Below, in pieces: positions 29,001 to 37,426 of a stretch of 53,088 bases of DNA. A program made the translations under genes and the position numbers. The stretch lies in contig JAAXGN010000065.1 of NCBI GenBank assembly GCA_012267415.1, forward strand, positions 1 through 53,088, written 5' to 3'. Every line of letters starts with the position of its first letter. The first letter of the stretch is position 1. This stretch comes from Candidatus Poribacteria bacterium (GTDB taxonomy: Bacteria; Poribacteria; WGA-4E; WGA-3G). A model generated the notes under the pieces. It did no database searches. It saw only the letters and a program-made list of their open reading frames with translations, and was not told the DNA's origin.

Positions 29001-30095
29001 ACACAAGAGAGTACCAATACAGCAACACAGGAAAGACGACCCCAACCTGACCAGAGAAGACGATTTGGCCGTCGACGTGGTGGGACAGTTGCGAGTGTTT
29101 ATTTTCTTGACAGGATGAATGCTTGGGCAGTTGGCAGTGCTGGAAGCATCTATCACTCCTCTGATGGTGGTAAGGAGTGGCATCGTCAACTTGGTGAACA
29201 ACAACGTAGCGATATCAGGGAAGTCCTATTCTATAACAACAAAGTGGGTTGGATTGCCAGCTCAGATGGAAACCTATCAGAGACAGATGACGGAGGACAG
29301 ACCTGGGAAAGACTTAACATCAGAACGCGTCAACCCCTCATCGGTGTTCACTTCACAAGTCTTGAACCAAAATGGGGGTGGACAATGCGACGCGATGGCA
29401 CAGTGCATTATACTACCAATGGAACCGTATGGAGTGCGGGTGAAACTCCAGAACAACCCCCATTTATTGAGGGTGACCCACCAGGCACATACTCCCTAAA
29501 CGATGTTGATTTCGGTAAGTTCTCAGAAGGGTGGGCAGTTGGCAGATACGGGGATATTATACATAATAGAGATGGCGGACCAACGTGGTCACTCCAACGG
29601 ACAACGACAAACGACACACTACGGAGCATTGATATGAAATTTGCCCCACTCGGATGGGCTGTCGGACAAGCTGGGACAATTCAACGTACAGTCAACGGCG
29701 GTGAGTATTGGAAAATGCATGAATCCAATACGATCTACAACCTGAATTCTGTAGATTTCGTTACAAAACGCATCGGATGGATCGTTGGTGAAGCTGGACT
29801 TGTGCTGAAAACTGAAGATGGTGGTTTCACATGGCAACCGAATATGACAGGCACCGCACAGACGTTGAATAGTATCATCGCAATTTCAGAGGAGGAACTT
29901 TTCGCTGTAGGAAACAGTGGCACGATAGTCCGTTCAGAAGATGGGGGTAAAACTTGGCAACAGGAACACACTGATATTGACAACGATCTCTACGTTATCA
30001 GTAAAGCAAAAAATGGAAATACACTGTGGGTTGTGGGACAATGGGGTGTGATTCTTCGGAGGAATTTAGATACCCGTTTGCAGGCTTCTAAATGA
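26070..30095 (+). CDS. Giant lipoprotein with about 28 Ycf48/BNR-type repeats
   Basis: About 1341 residues. I chose ATG 26070 because GGAGGA sits 8 nt upstream. A lipoprotein signal follows (FILAVLVPMLVISGC, lipobox Cys). The mature chain is built from about 28 repeats of roughly 45 residues with the pattern GWAVGxxGxIxHTxDGGxxW, the Ycf48/HCF136-like beta-propeller blade that resembles Asp-box repeats. Two halves of about 14 repeats each open with almost the same text (DWETNFTDLHFVNAK near nt 26199 and TWRTNFTDTHFVDAK near nt 28062), so a 620-residue unit was duplicated. An acidic, Q/R-rich linker interrupts the second half (nt 28850-29080). Twenty-eight blades would make four 7-bladed propellers. 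Outer-membrane or surface protein-protein contact is likely. There is no photosystem here, so the Ycf48 role does not apply. Confidence 0.85.
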   Translation: MQCMYRHQSEKDYCLFITLFFILAVLVPMLVISGCVKMEATRKADWETNFTDLHFVNAKMGWLVGLGGVIVHTIDGGKTWVQQEIETTSDFNAVYFANEKYGWAVGDEGTIATTDDSGRHWTIQDSGSVAMLRDVFFKNSKEGWIVGEDADVLYTKNGGKQWNRYTGVSEFPLNGVWFVDGDKGWAVGTYDRIFHTKTGGESWQEQSNRFEGERDRMINDNKHVFFISDNEGWIAGSDGSIFHTTTSGAKWDRQDSHIPLINGHVRDTINSLHFSDENYGIAVADVGFITRTEDGGKNWQLMESGTENNLTSVQFTSQKEAWAVGWSGTILHTTDAGATWHKVSGTTANDLQNVQFTDANRAIAVGRRGTMVMTNDGGKTWNELDSDIWDGIWNIYFATDKHGWAVGERGLIIHTKDGGINWENQRAPAAFTLRAVHFISEKTGWIVGDIGTILHTIDGGNTWLQQIPIGDFYSVMLKGVFFLDEKKGWAIGWPGVCLSTEDGGLTWRKQQTDTFNELYGVYFVDENIGWIVGQFGVILHTRDGGTNWRTQHSATQENLNKLYFADTQHGLIVGDNGVMLTTIDGGKKWEQQDSGTENDLYGLALSPEGVVAVGKGGIAMRYSVENTQLPAKLPPTAPDEETIIVQDDTPVENIVYHWDIIQQATWRTNFTDTHFVDAKNGWTVGTGGAISYTTDGGETWLPQHSGVTADLREVDFTDAQHGRILGNGVLLETENGGNSWKILLDTTKQNLPRINAMHFINKDTGWLAAAIGEIVHTKDGGKTWKVQKTGTTNQNITDIHFINSEIGWAVAPQRRDGGFVLHTVDGGNYWKIQAKTNQAGIAIHFADEKQGWIILGNGNSLLTQDGGETWILRATTQNTNGLRRITFNSHSSAWGMGGGGAYITSDQGQNWERVSVSTGEETLAVQQTVPETIDDPDEENNEDEDDTTFAELFQQQFRQQLQRPGRIAPEGTVSSDDTQESTNTATQERRPQPDQRRRFGRRRGGTVASVYFLDRMNAWAVGSAGSIYHSSDGGKEWHRQLGEQQRSDIREVLFYNNKVGWIASSDGNLSETDDGGQTWERLNIRTRQPLIGVHFTSLEPKWGWTMRRDGTVHYTTNGTVWSAGETPEQPPFIEGDPPGTYSLNDVDFGKFSEGWAVGRYGDIIHNRDGGPTWSLQRTTTNDTLRSIDMKFAPLGWAVGQAGTIQRTVNGGEYWKMHESNTIYNLNSVDFVTKRIGWIVGEAGLVLKTEDGGFTWQPNMTGTAQTLNSIIAISEEELFAVGNSGTIVRSEDGGKTWQQEHTDIDNDLYVISKAKNGNTLWVVGQWGVILRRNLDTRLQASK

Positions 30096-30221
30096 TAATC
30101 TTTGTTGAAATTTCAAAATTAATTATATAAAATTTATTCGTAAACAACTTATAAAAAAAGACGTTAAATCCATTGTAGCAATTCTAAAACCGTAAGAATG
30201 TATAAGTGAGAGTATCCAACT

Positions 30222-32009
30222 ATGTCTGAAGTTAATCAGTCACCAGAGTATTTAGAACGGCTTCGCCATTCCACCGCGCATATCATGGCATACGCCGTGC
30301 AGCAACTGTTCCCTAACGGAGAACACACAGTAAAATTAGCAATCGGCCCACCTATCGAAAATGAGTTCTATTACGATATGGAGGTACCACGTCCAATTAC
30401 ACCAGATGACTTTCCTGAAATAGAGAAGCACATGAAAGCGATGATTAAAAGCAATGTGCCTTTTGAACAGGAAACATGGACGTTTGATGCAGCACGAACA
30501 TGGTTTGCCGAACGCAACCAGACATTCAAACTGGAACTGATTGATGGAATATCTGACAGAGAAGTAAGCGCATCAGATGAGGGTGTGGCTGAAGAAGGTG
30601 TTTCTATCTACCACAATGGAGATTTCACCGACCTATGCAAAGGTCCACACATAGATAAGACAGGTGAATGTCGCCACTTCAAACTATTACGTGTCTCTGG
30701 TGCATACTGGCGAGGAGATAGTAACAGAGAACAACTTCAAAGGATTTATGGAACAGCCTGGGGAACAAGAGAAGACTTAAGAACTTATTTGAGACAAAGA
30801 GAGGAGGCAGCAAAGCGCGACCATAGAAAACTCGGACGTGAATTGGAACTTTTCCAGATGCATCCAGAATCGCCAGGGAGTGTATTCTGGCTACCGAAAG
30901 GGGCATTCATATACAATCACTTATCCGAAAAGGTCCGTAAACTAAACCTCACTGAAGGGTATAATGAGGTGCGGACACCACTGATTTACGATAGCAGTCT
31001 TTGGCAAACTTCTGGACATTGGGAACACTTTAAAGAAGATATGTTCCTCATTGATAACGAAGATGGCGAACCGACAAGTGCACTCAAACCGATGAACTGT
31101 CCGGCACACATGTTGATATACAAAAGTAAACGCCACAGTTATCGGGACTTACCCTATCGCCTTCATGATCAGGGTGTGTTACATCGCAATGAAGCAACTG
31201 GAACATTAAGCGGACTATCACGTGTCCGTCAATTATGTCAGGATGATGCACACAACTTTGTCACTGAAGACCAGATCGCTGAAGAGTACGAACGCATTCT
31301 CGGGTTATTTCAACGTATCTATGGCACTTTTGATTTACCATTTCGGTGTGATTTCAGCACTCGTAATCCGGATAAATATATGGGTGACATTGAAGTTTGG
31401 AATCGCGCTGAAGACATACTTGAATCTGTCTTAAAAAACAATCAGATTGATTACACAGTTGATCCGGGTGAAGCGGCATTCTACGGACCTAAGCTCGATT
31501 TCCAAATAAGAGATTCTTTGAACCGTGATGTTCAATGTGCAACAGTTCAACTCGATTTTCAACTGCCTGAAAGATTTGAGTTGATCTATATTGCACCTGA
31601 TGGGTCTGAAAAAAGACCTGTCGTAATCCATCGTGCAATTTGCGGTAGTTTTGAAAGATTTATAGCAATGCTGATAGAACACTATGCGGGTGCATTTCCT
31701 ACGTGGCTATCACCTGTTCAATGTGTTGTCATGACGATCAGTCAAAAATTCGTTGACTATGCTACCGAAGTACAGAATTTGTTGCTTAATAATGAATGCC
31801 GTGTGGTATTAGATAATAGTGATGATAAAATAGGTGCAAAAATCCGACAAGCACGACTGCAACGGATTCCGTATATGTTAATCATCGGTGAACGTGAACG
31901 CGATAATAGAACTGTCAGCGTCAGAAGCCGTGAAGAAGGTGATATCGGTGCAATGACTCTTGACAGTTTCATTGATAAAATTAGAGATGAAATTGATATA
32001 GATTTCTAA
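30222..32009 (+). CDS. thrS: Threonyl-tRNA synthetase lacking the TGS domain
   Basis: A class II aminoacyl-tRNA synthetase, 595 residues. The editing domain starts almost at once with the zinc/editing motif LRHSTAHIMAYAV, so the usual N-terminal TGS domain of about 60 residues is missing. The catalytic core has the zinc ligand region PMNCPAHMLIY, motif 2 near GLSRVRQLCQDDAHNF, GEAAFYGPKLDFQI and motif 3 HRAICGSFERF; the anticodon-binding domain covers the last 100 residues. A GAGAG stretch precedes ATG 30222 and I see no earlier in-frame start that would restore TGS. Length is close to other TGS-less ThrRS proteins. Confidence 0.95.
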   Translation: MSEVNQSPEYLERLRHSTAHIMAYAVQQLFPNGEHTVKLAIGPPIENEFYYDMEVPRPITPDDFPEIEKHMKAMIKSNVPFEQETWTFDAARTWFAERNQTFKLELIDGISDREVSASDEGVAEEGVSIYHNGDFTDLCKGPHIDKTGECRHFKLLRVSGAYWRGDSNREQLQRIYGTAWGTREDLRTYLRQREEAAKRDHRKLGRELELFQMHPESPGSVFWLPKGAFIYNHLSEKVRKLNLTEGYNEVRTPLIYDSSLWQTSGHWEHFKEDMFLIDNEDGEPTSALKPMNCPAHMLIYKSKRHSYRDLPYRLHDQGVLHRNEATGTLSGLSRVRQLCQDDAHNFVTEDQIAEEYERILGLFQRIYGTFDLPFRCDFSTRNPDKYMGDIEVWNRAEDILESVLKNNQIDYTVDPGEAAFYGPKLDFQIRDSLNRDVQCATVQLDFQLPERFELIYIAPDGSEKRPVVIHRAICGSFERFIAMLIEHYAGAFPTWLSPVQCVVMTISQKFVDYATEVQNLLLNNECRVVLDNSDDKIGAKIRQARLQRIPYMLIIGERERDNRTVSVRSREEGDIGAMTLDSFIDKIRDEIDIDF

Positions 32010-32079
32010 AGTTTTATAGTTGATATAGGTGTAGAACCTTATTACAATTTCTAAAGAAGAAAATAAAGGAGTTAAACCA

Positions 32080-32682
32080 ATGAACAAAGTACTGTCATAC
32101 CTTATGTTAATCGGATTTATTGTTGTCAGTGGATGTGGTCCTACTACACAGGTTACACGTCTTGATAGCGATACAACGGTTGACTTGTCCGGTCGGTGGA
32201 ATGATACAGATTCACGTATGGTTGCTGAGCAGATGATTGATAAATGTTTGACACATATTTGGATCAATAATCACAATCAGACAGAAGGTGCGAAACCTGT
32301 TGTCATTGTCGGCGGTATACGTAATAAGAGCAATGAACATATTGCAACACAGACTTTCATTAGCGATATTGAGAGGGCATTCATCAATTCTGGGAAAGTC
32401 CGTCCAGTATCAAGCAAGAGTGAACGTGATGAAATCCGTGAAGAACGCGCTGATCAGAGTGAAAATGCAGCAATTGAAACGATCAAACGCATGGGGCGCG
32501 AACTCGGTGCTGATTATATGATGACTGGCGAAATCAATACCATTGAAGACCGCGAAGGTGGACGTCAGGTTGTATTTTACCAAACCGACCTGACGTTGAC
32601 GAATATTGAGAGCAATGAAAAAGTCTGGTTCGAAACATCTAAAATCAAAAAATTCATCGGAAGAAAGAAGTTCAAACTGTAG
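32080..32682 (+). CDS. LpoB-like outer-membrane lipoprotein
   Basis: 200 residues with a lipoprotein signal (YLMLIGFIVVSGCG; lipobox Cys at about residue 18). The body matches the LpoB/COG3417 family, which activates peptidoglycan synthase PBP1B: LSGRWNDTDSRMVAEQMIDK, VVIVGGIRNKSNEHI, ELGADYMMTGEIN and a C-terminal NIESNEKVWFE. GGAG lies 9 nt before the ATG. It is followed by a COG3014-like lipoprotein, a neighbour often found with this family, which supports a joint cell-envelope role. Confidence 0.85.
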   Translation: MNKVLSYLMLIGFIVVSGCGPTTQVTRLDSDTTVDLSGRWNDTDSRMVAEQMIDKCLTHIWINNHNQTEGAKPVVIVGGIRNKSNEHIATQTFISDIERAFINSGKVRPVSSKSERDEIREERADQSENAAIETIKRMGRELGADYMMTGEINTIEDREGGRQVVFYQTDLTLTNIESNEKVWFETSKIKKFIGRKKFKL

Positions 32683-32683
32683 A

Positions 32684-32813
32684 ACATAGTAGTAGGCACA
32701 CTCCGTGTGCCGTAAACCGATACATAGTAGTAGGCACACTCCGTGTGCCATAAACCGAGATCCGTAAACTCAATGAACGTGAGATTAACGGCACACGGAG
32801 AGTGCCTACTACT
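32684..32813. repeat. Tandem 38-nt GGCACAC hairpin repeats plus an inverted copy
   Basis: Two tandem 38-nt units (32684-32721 and 32722-32759), each with a perfect GGCACAC-TCC-GTGTGCC hairpin (32695-32711 and 32733-32749). A third, inverted copy lies at 32790-32813 (GGCACAC-GGA-GAGTGCC, one mismatch). It fills the space between the LpoB-like and COG3014-like genes and may act as a terminator or mRNA-stability element. Confidence 0.75.
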
Positions 32814-32834
32814 TTAATTGAATACTATTTGCTT

Positions 32835-34187
32835 ATGACTAAAATTATACCTTTTCTGCTTATTGTGCCAATCCTGTTCGGGTGTGCTGCATATAATTTT
32901 GAAACAGTTGAAATGAACCTGAATACCGGCAAGTCCCAAGAAGCTTATAATTATCTCAAGAAGAATGAACCTAAGAAACCCGATATACCTCATAAGTTTG
33001 AATTGGGATTGATCGCACACTATGCCGACCTGTTCCCAGAAAGTAGCAAAGCATTTGAACAGGCAGAGATGATAGCTGAGGACCGCTTTACAAAGAGCTT
33101 AACGAAAGAAGGACTTTCGCTTTTTACGACAGATAAGCTGCGACCCTATACAGGCACAAAATATGAGCGACTCATCGCACATTACTATCACGCCTTAAAC
33201 TACATTTATCAGGACAAGCTTGAAGATGCACTCGTAGAATGTCGTAGAGCAACAAATCTTATCAACTATTTTAAAGATTCGTCTGATGATTACGACTTCT
33301 TTGGTACAGGATTCATCGCCTATTTTTCAGCTATCATCTTTGAAACTGCGGGTGAATTCAACGACGCATTCATCTCCTATAGACAAGCTGAACAATACTA
33401 CAAAAGCGCAGCAGAGAGAACGGGTATACTAATACCTGAAGATGTTGGACATTCACTTGTCCGGATGGCTCGGAAACTGCGTTTTACGGATGAATATGAA
33501 TTCTACAAGCGAGTATATGGTGACCCACCTGCACAGCAAGATAACCATGGTGAATTGATTCTCTTCTATGAAACAGGATATGTTCCAAAGAAAAAACAAC
33601 AATCCTTAACATTCCCCATTCTCAAAACCGATAAGTTTGGGGAGGGTGATGATGAAGAGACAATCACTTTTGCGCGTACATTGCGAACACGTGAAGGATT
33701 GGTCGTTGAAGAAATAAAGCTTGAATACCTATTGCGAATCGCAGTCCCGACAATTCGTTCAAAACGTCCCTATCTACAGGGAATCCAGGTCTCTGTTGAG
33801 GATAAGACTGCCGATGGTGTCTTAGTTGAGGACATTGAGAGGAATGCAATAGAGACATTTCTTGATGAAAGACCCGTAATATTACTGCGAACTCTGATAC
33901 GTGGTCTGCTAAAATACTTGACATTTAAACAAGCCGATAAGAAGAACCCAATTGTAGGATCCCTCGTGAATCTCGCCGGCGCGATTACAGAAAGTGCTGA
34001 TACACGTTCGTGGAAGTCGCTCCCCAATCAGATCTATATGGTACGGGTGCAACTCCCTGAAGGTACACACCGACTTAGACTATCATTTCTCAATTCTGAT
34101 GGACAATTCGGTAAAAATAGACCCGTAAACGATGTCGTCATTAAGGCAAATCAGATATCCCTACTAAATTTCCGGACTTACGAATAA
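32835..34187 (+). CDS. COG3014-like outer-membrane lipoprotein with TPR-like helices
   Basis: About 450 residues. The lipoprotein signal is MTKIIPFLLIVPILFGC, so ATG 32835 is the start; the frame upstream lies in the repeat and is not coding. The N-terminal half has paired helices resembling TPRs (FELGLIAHYADLFPESSKAFEQA, ALNYIYQDKLEDALVECRRA, GEFNDAFISYRQAEQYYKS). The C-terminal half is beta-rich and ends LPEGTHRLRLSFLNSDGQ. It resembles the COG3014 family that sits beside LpoB-like genes. The role is probably envelope assembly or wall-synthesis control; the mechanism is unknown. Confidence 0.75.
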   Translation: MTKIIPFLLIVPILFGCAAYNFETVEMNLNTGKSQEAYNYLKKNEPKKPDIPHKFELGLIAHYADLFPESSKAFEQAEMIAEDRFTKSLTKEGLSLFTTDKLRPYTGTKYERLIAHYYHALNYIYQDKLEDALVECRRATNLINYFKDSSDDYDFFGTGFIAYFSAIIFETAGEFNDAFISYRQAEQYYKSAAERTGILIPEDVGHSLVRMARKLRFTDEYEFYKRVYGDPPAQQDNHGELILFYETGYVPKKKQQSLTFPILKTDKFGEGDDEETITFARTLRTREGLVVEEIKLEYLLRIAVPTIRSKRPYLQGIQVSVEDKTADGVLVEDIERNAIETFLDERPVILLRTLIRGLLKYLTFKQADKKNPIVGSLVNLAGAITESADTRSWKSLPNQIYMVRVQLPEGTHRLRLSFLNSDGQFGKNRPVNDVVIKANQISLLNFRTYE

Positions 34188-34218
34188 GAAAACAGATGAG
34201 TCTGGTGAGAAACAAGAC

Positions 34219-35379
34219 ATGCAACGTATCTACCTTGATTACAATGCTACAACGCCTCTCAGACCGGAAGTCAGAGACGCAATGATGCCATATCTGACAG
34301 AGGCATTCGGTAATGGCTCCAGCATCCACGCGTATGGTCGTGAAGCACGTAACGCAATTGATACTGCAAGAGAACAGGTCGCAGAACTCATCGGAGCAAA
34401 AAGTCCAAGCGAAATTGTGTTCACTGGCAGCGGAACTGAAGCAGATAATCATGCGATCAAAGGACTAACCGAACTTCAGAAAAGTCGGGGTGAGGGAAAC
34501 CACATCATCACTTCATCCGTTGAACACCACGCAGTATTACATACATGTCAATATCTGGAACAACGCGGTTATGAAGTTACCTATCTACCAGTAGACAGAT
34601 ACGGTCGTATCCGGACTGAGCAGCTGCGTTCTGCTATTCGCGAAACCACAAGCCTCATCACCATCATGCATGTCAACAATGAAAACGGCACCATACAACC
34701 GTTAGAGGAAATATGTGAGATTGCACAGGAACACGAGATACCTGTTCACACGGATGCTATTCAATCTGTAGGAAAATTAGATGTCAATGCTCAAGAACTT
34801 GGCGTAAATCTACTTTCACTATCTGGACACAAGATTTATGCACCAAAAGGCATAGGGGTCTTATATATACGTAGGGGAAGTCGTCTGGCAAACCTTGTTC
34901 ATGGCGGCTCCCATGAACGTAATAGACGTGCTGGATCAGAAAATGTTCCCGCGATAGTTGGTCTGGGTATCGCCGCGGAACTTGCTAAACAGGATCGTGA
35001 AACGTATTTACAACATCTGACAAAACTAACCAATAGGTTACGTGAAGGACTCAATGCAAACATTGAAAGACTCCACTATAACGGTCACCCAGACTACTGT
35101 GCTCCCGGTACTTTAAATGTTTCCTTTGAGTCTGTTGAAGGTGAAAGCCTAATCTTGCGTTTAGATATGGAGGGTATCTGTGTCTCCACAGGTTCTGCTT
35201 GTACATCAGGTTCAATGGAACCGTCTCATGTGCTTGCAGCACTTGGTCTTCCGCCACGATTAGCACAAGGAACAGTCCGTTTCTCACTCGGCAGAAACAC
35301 GACAGAAGCAGAGATAGATACAGTGATCGAAAAACTACCGAAAGTAATTAAGCAGATGCGTGCACTCTATAGAGGTTAG
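34219..35379 (+). CDS. iscS: Cysteine desulfurase (IscS/NifS-type)
   Basis: A PLP-dependent class V aminotransferase, 386 residues. K205 in LSGHKIYAPKG binds PLP, SVEHHAV and NNENGTIQPLEEI are family blocks, and catalytic C328 lies in STGSACTSGSMEPSHVL, the long flexible loop of the IscS/NifS (group I) type. It mobilises sulfur from cysteine for Fe-S clusters and tRNA thiolation. Related enzymes can also feed selenium to SelD, which is of note given the candidate selenoprotein here, but nothing in the sequence shows that use. It begins 31 nt after the COG3014-like gene, with a GGTGAG site upstream. Confidence 0.93.
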   Translation: MQRIYLDYNATTPLRPEVRDAMMPYLTEAFGNGSSIHAYGREARNAIDTAREQVAELIGAKSPSEIVFTGSGTEADNHAIKGLTELQKSRGEGNHIITSSVEHHAVLHTCQYLEQRGYEVTYLPVDRYGRIRTEQLRSAIRETTSLITIMHVNNENGTIQPLEEICEIAQEHEIPVHTDAIQSVGKLDVNAQELGVNLLSLSGHKIYAPKGIGVLYIRRGSRLANLVHGGSHERNRRAGSENVPAIVGLGIAAELAKQDRETYLQHLTKLTNRLREGLNANIERLHYNGHPDYCAPGTLNVSFESVEGESLILRLDMEGICVSTGSACTSGSMEPSHVLAALGLPPRLAQGTVRFSLGRNTTEAEIDTVIEKLPKVIKQMRALYRG

Positions 35380-35403
35380 ATAATCACAATCTGTTGCTTT
35401 ATT

Positions 35404-36663
35404 CTAACTCCATAGCCGATCATGAGAACGTTCAGCATCCCATTCAGTTGTCGGCATGAAATACCCCGTTTCACCCGAATGTAAATGCTCTCTAATGACT
35501 TCCTCGTCCAGGTCAATTCCTAATCCCGGTGTTTCAGGCACAGCAATATATCCATCTTGGATAATAGGATTTGGCAAACCTGTTACCATGTCATCCCACC
35601 AAGGATTATCTACAGAATGATTCTCTAAAACCAGAAAGTTAGATGTTGCTGCTGCACAGTGAACGCTCGCCATAGCGCAAACGGGTGTACCTGCCATGTG
35701 AAGGGCCATTGCAATACCGTGTTCCTCTGCTAAATCCCCAATTTTCTTCGTCTCCAAAATACCACCTGAAGTTGCTATATCTGGATGACATATTGCTATT
35801 GCTCTGTTTTCAAACAGAGGTACGAAATCCTCTTTGCAATAAATGTCCTCACCCGTACAGATAGGTGTAGCACATGAATTTGAAAGACGCACATACTGAT
35901 CGGTATACTGCCACGGCACCATATCCTCTAACCATGCAAGGTTATACTTTTCCAATGCACCTGCAAGTCGAATACAATCCTCTATACCAATATGACCGAA
36001 GTGATCCACTGCCAAAGGTATCTCATACCCGATTATGTTTCTGACAGTTTCAACATATTCACATAGTATACCTATCCCTTTTTCTGTCAATCGGATACCT
36101 GTAAACGGGTGCATTATATTGTGTGTATTTAGACTGCCTTCAGGAGCAGAGATAGTGCCTTCTACCCCACGAAGCAATCCTACACCTACATCCATCTTGA
36201 GGAAAGTAAACCCTCTGTCTATCCGTGCCTGAAGCTTACGACCCATTTCTTCTGCATCTTTGATGGATGGTGTATCACTATAGCAACGGATTTTGTCTCT
36301 GAATTTTCCGCCAGCAAGTTGATAGCATGGAACGCCGTAAGCCTTTCCTGCTAAATCCATCAATGCCATTTCAATGCCGCTTATGCCACCACCTTGTCTC
36401 CCGTGATGTCCAAACTGTTTTATCTTACGAAAGACTTTGTCAACATTACACGGGTTCTCACCGATAAGACGAGATTTGAGCATCAGCGCATAAGTTGGAC
36501 TCCCACCATCACGTACCTCGCCCAGTCCATATATATCCTGATTCGTATACAGTTTAAGGATAGGTCCACCAACTTGGGTCCGAACAATACGCATGTCGGT
36601 AATTTTTAGTTCAGTAGGACGAGAAGCGGTTCTCACATTTGATAAAATGCTTTCTGTTTCCAT
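35404..36663 (-). CDS. Enolase-superfamily (mandelate racemase/muconate lactonising) protein
   Basis: 419 residues: an N-terminal capping domain, then a TIM barrel. Metal-ligand and catalytic candidates are K-x-D in TFLKMDVGVG, D in AVDHFGHIG, E in WLEDMVPW, E in CTGEDIYCKEDF, D in CHPDIATSGG, and H in ALHMAGTPV. This resembles acid-sugar dehydratases of the mandelate racemase subgroup. GLGEVRDGG and GIEMALMDLAGKAYGVP are typical N-terminal text. It starts immediately after the M14 peptidase stop (TAA then ATG), so it is co-translated with that gene. The substrate is unknown; an acid sugar is likely. Confidence 0.88.
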   Translation of the reverse strand: METESILSNVRTASRPTELKITDMRIVRTQVGGPILKLYTNQDIYGLGEVRDGGSPTYALMLKSRLIGENPCNVDKVFRKIKQFGHHGRQGGGISGIEMALMDLAGKAYGVPCYQLAGGKFRDKIRCYSDTPSIKDAEEMGRKLQARIDRGFTFLKMDVGVGLLRGVEGTISAPEGSLNTHNIMHPFTGIRLTEKGIGILCEYVETVRNIIGYEIPLAVDHFGHIGIEDCIRLAGALEKYNLAWLEDMVPWQYTDQYVRLSNSCATPICTGEDIYCKEDFVPLFENRAIAICHPDIATSGGILETKKIGDLAEEHGIAMALHMAGTPVCAMASVHCAAATSNFLVLENHSVDNPWWDDMVTGLPNPIIQDGYIAVPETPGLGIDLDEEVIREHLHSGETGYFMPTTEWDAERSHDRLWS

Positions 36664-37413
36664 TTAATATCCTGAAGGTTTAATCAGTTTCAAAACGTTA
36701 TCTAATAGCGATAAGTGCAAATTCACGCGGTTATGAATATTCCAGTTAGTTGGTGTTTCAAAGATGAACACATGGGGACTGTGGTAAAACAGGAGATGAG
36801 GCGTTAACCCCTGTGTCCCCCAAGACTCCTGAACTTTGTAGACACCTTCAGAGAATTGACTTGAATCGTCTTCCGGTTCTTCATTTGCGATAGGACCGAT
36901 GTGTTGGACAGCCTTAACGAGCTTTGGACCGAGATACTGTTCATCTTGATTTCCTTCATATAGGTAAAATCCATTTGCATCATAATCTTCATGAAAGTCT
37001 ATGGCTAACGAAAAATGCTTATGTTCTAATGCACTCTTAATAATGTTAGATTCTTGGATAATGTCATCTTCAAATGAGCGATTTATATCAATACCTTCGC
37101 GATTTTCACGGGTGTTATGAATATACCCATAAGGGTTCATACAAGGAATTACGACAAAACTAAAATTCTGAAGCAGCGAACTGTTGTCTCGTTCTAAGAA
37201 CTGTAATGCAGCTTCTACTCCCGCCGGTTCATCTCCATGTAATCCAGCAGTGATTAAAATACTCTGATGTGAATCTGAAAATGAATTAATTCGGACTTGA
37301 AAAATAGGATAATCGTGTACTCTTCCAATTTCGATTAATGGTAAATCTATTGCCATCAATCTCTGAATAATTTCTGAATAATCTCGCAATATGTTTCCTT
37401 CTCCAACTGACAT
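36664..37413 (-). CDS. M14-type zinc carboxypeptidase / AstE-AspA-like deacylase
   Basis: About 250 residues. The zinc site is visible as LHGDEPAG (H-x2-E) and a later His in IDFHEDYDANG, with NPYGYIHNTRENREGIDINR between. This is the layout of M14 carboxypeptidases and succinylglutamate desuccinylase/aspartoacylase-like proteins. The open frame extends back to 37584, but that would overlap the upstream RraA gene by 158 nt, so a start just after its stop (ATG 37413 or 37416) is better. A GGAGAAGG just downstream, ahead of an in-frame TTG, is another possible start. Confidence 0.75.
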   Translation of the reverse strand: MSVGEGNILRDYSEIIQRLMAIDLPLIEIGRVHDYPIFQVRINSFSDSHQSILITAGLHGDEPAGVEAALQFLERDNSSLLQNFSFVVIPCMNPYGYIHNTRENREGIDINRSFEDDIIQESNIIKSALEHKHFSLAIDFHEDYDANGFYLYEGNQDEQYLGPKLVKAVQHIGPIANEEPEDDSSQFSEGVYKVQESWGTQGLTPHLLFYHSPHVFIFETPTNWNIHNRVNLHLSLLDNVLKLIKPSGY

Positions 37414-37426
37414 CATAACGATACTA

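Noticed and set aside
26070..30095. Photosystem II assembly factor or sialidase call for the repeat protein
   Set aside because: Ycf48-like and Asp-box-like repeats alone do not carry those functions; no photosystem genes and no sialidase catalytic residues are evident.
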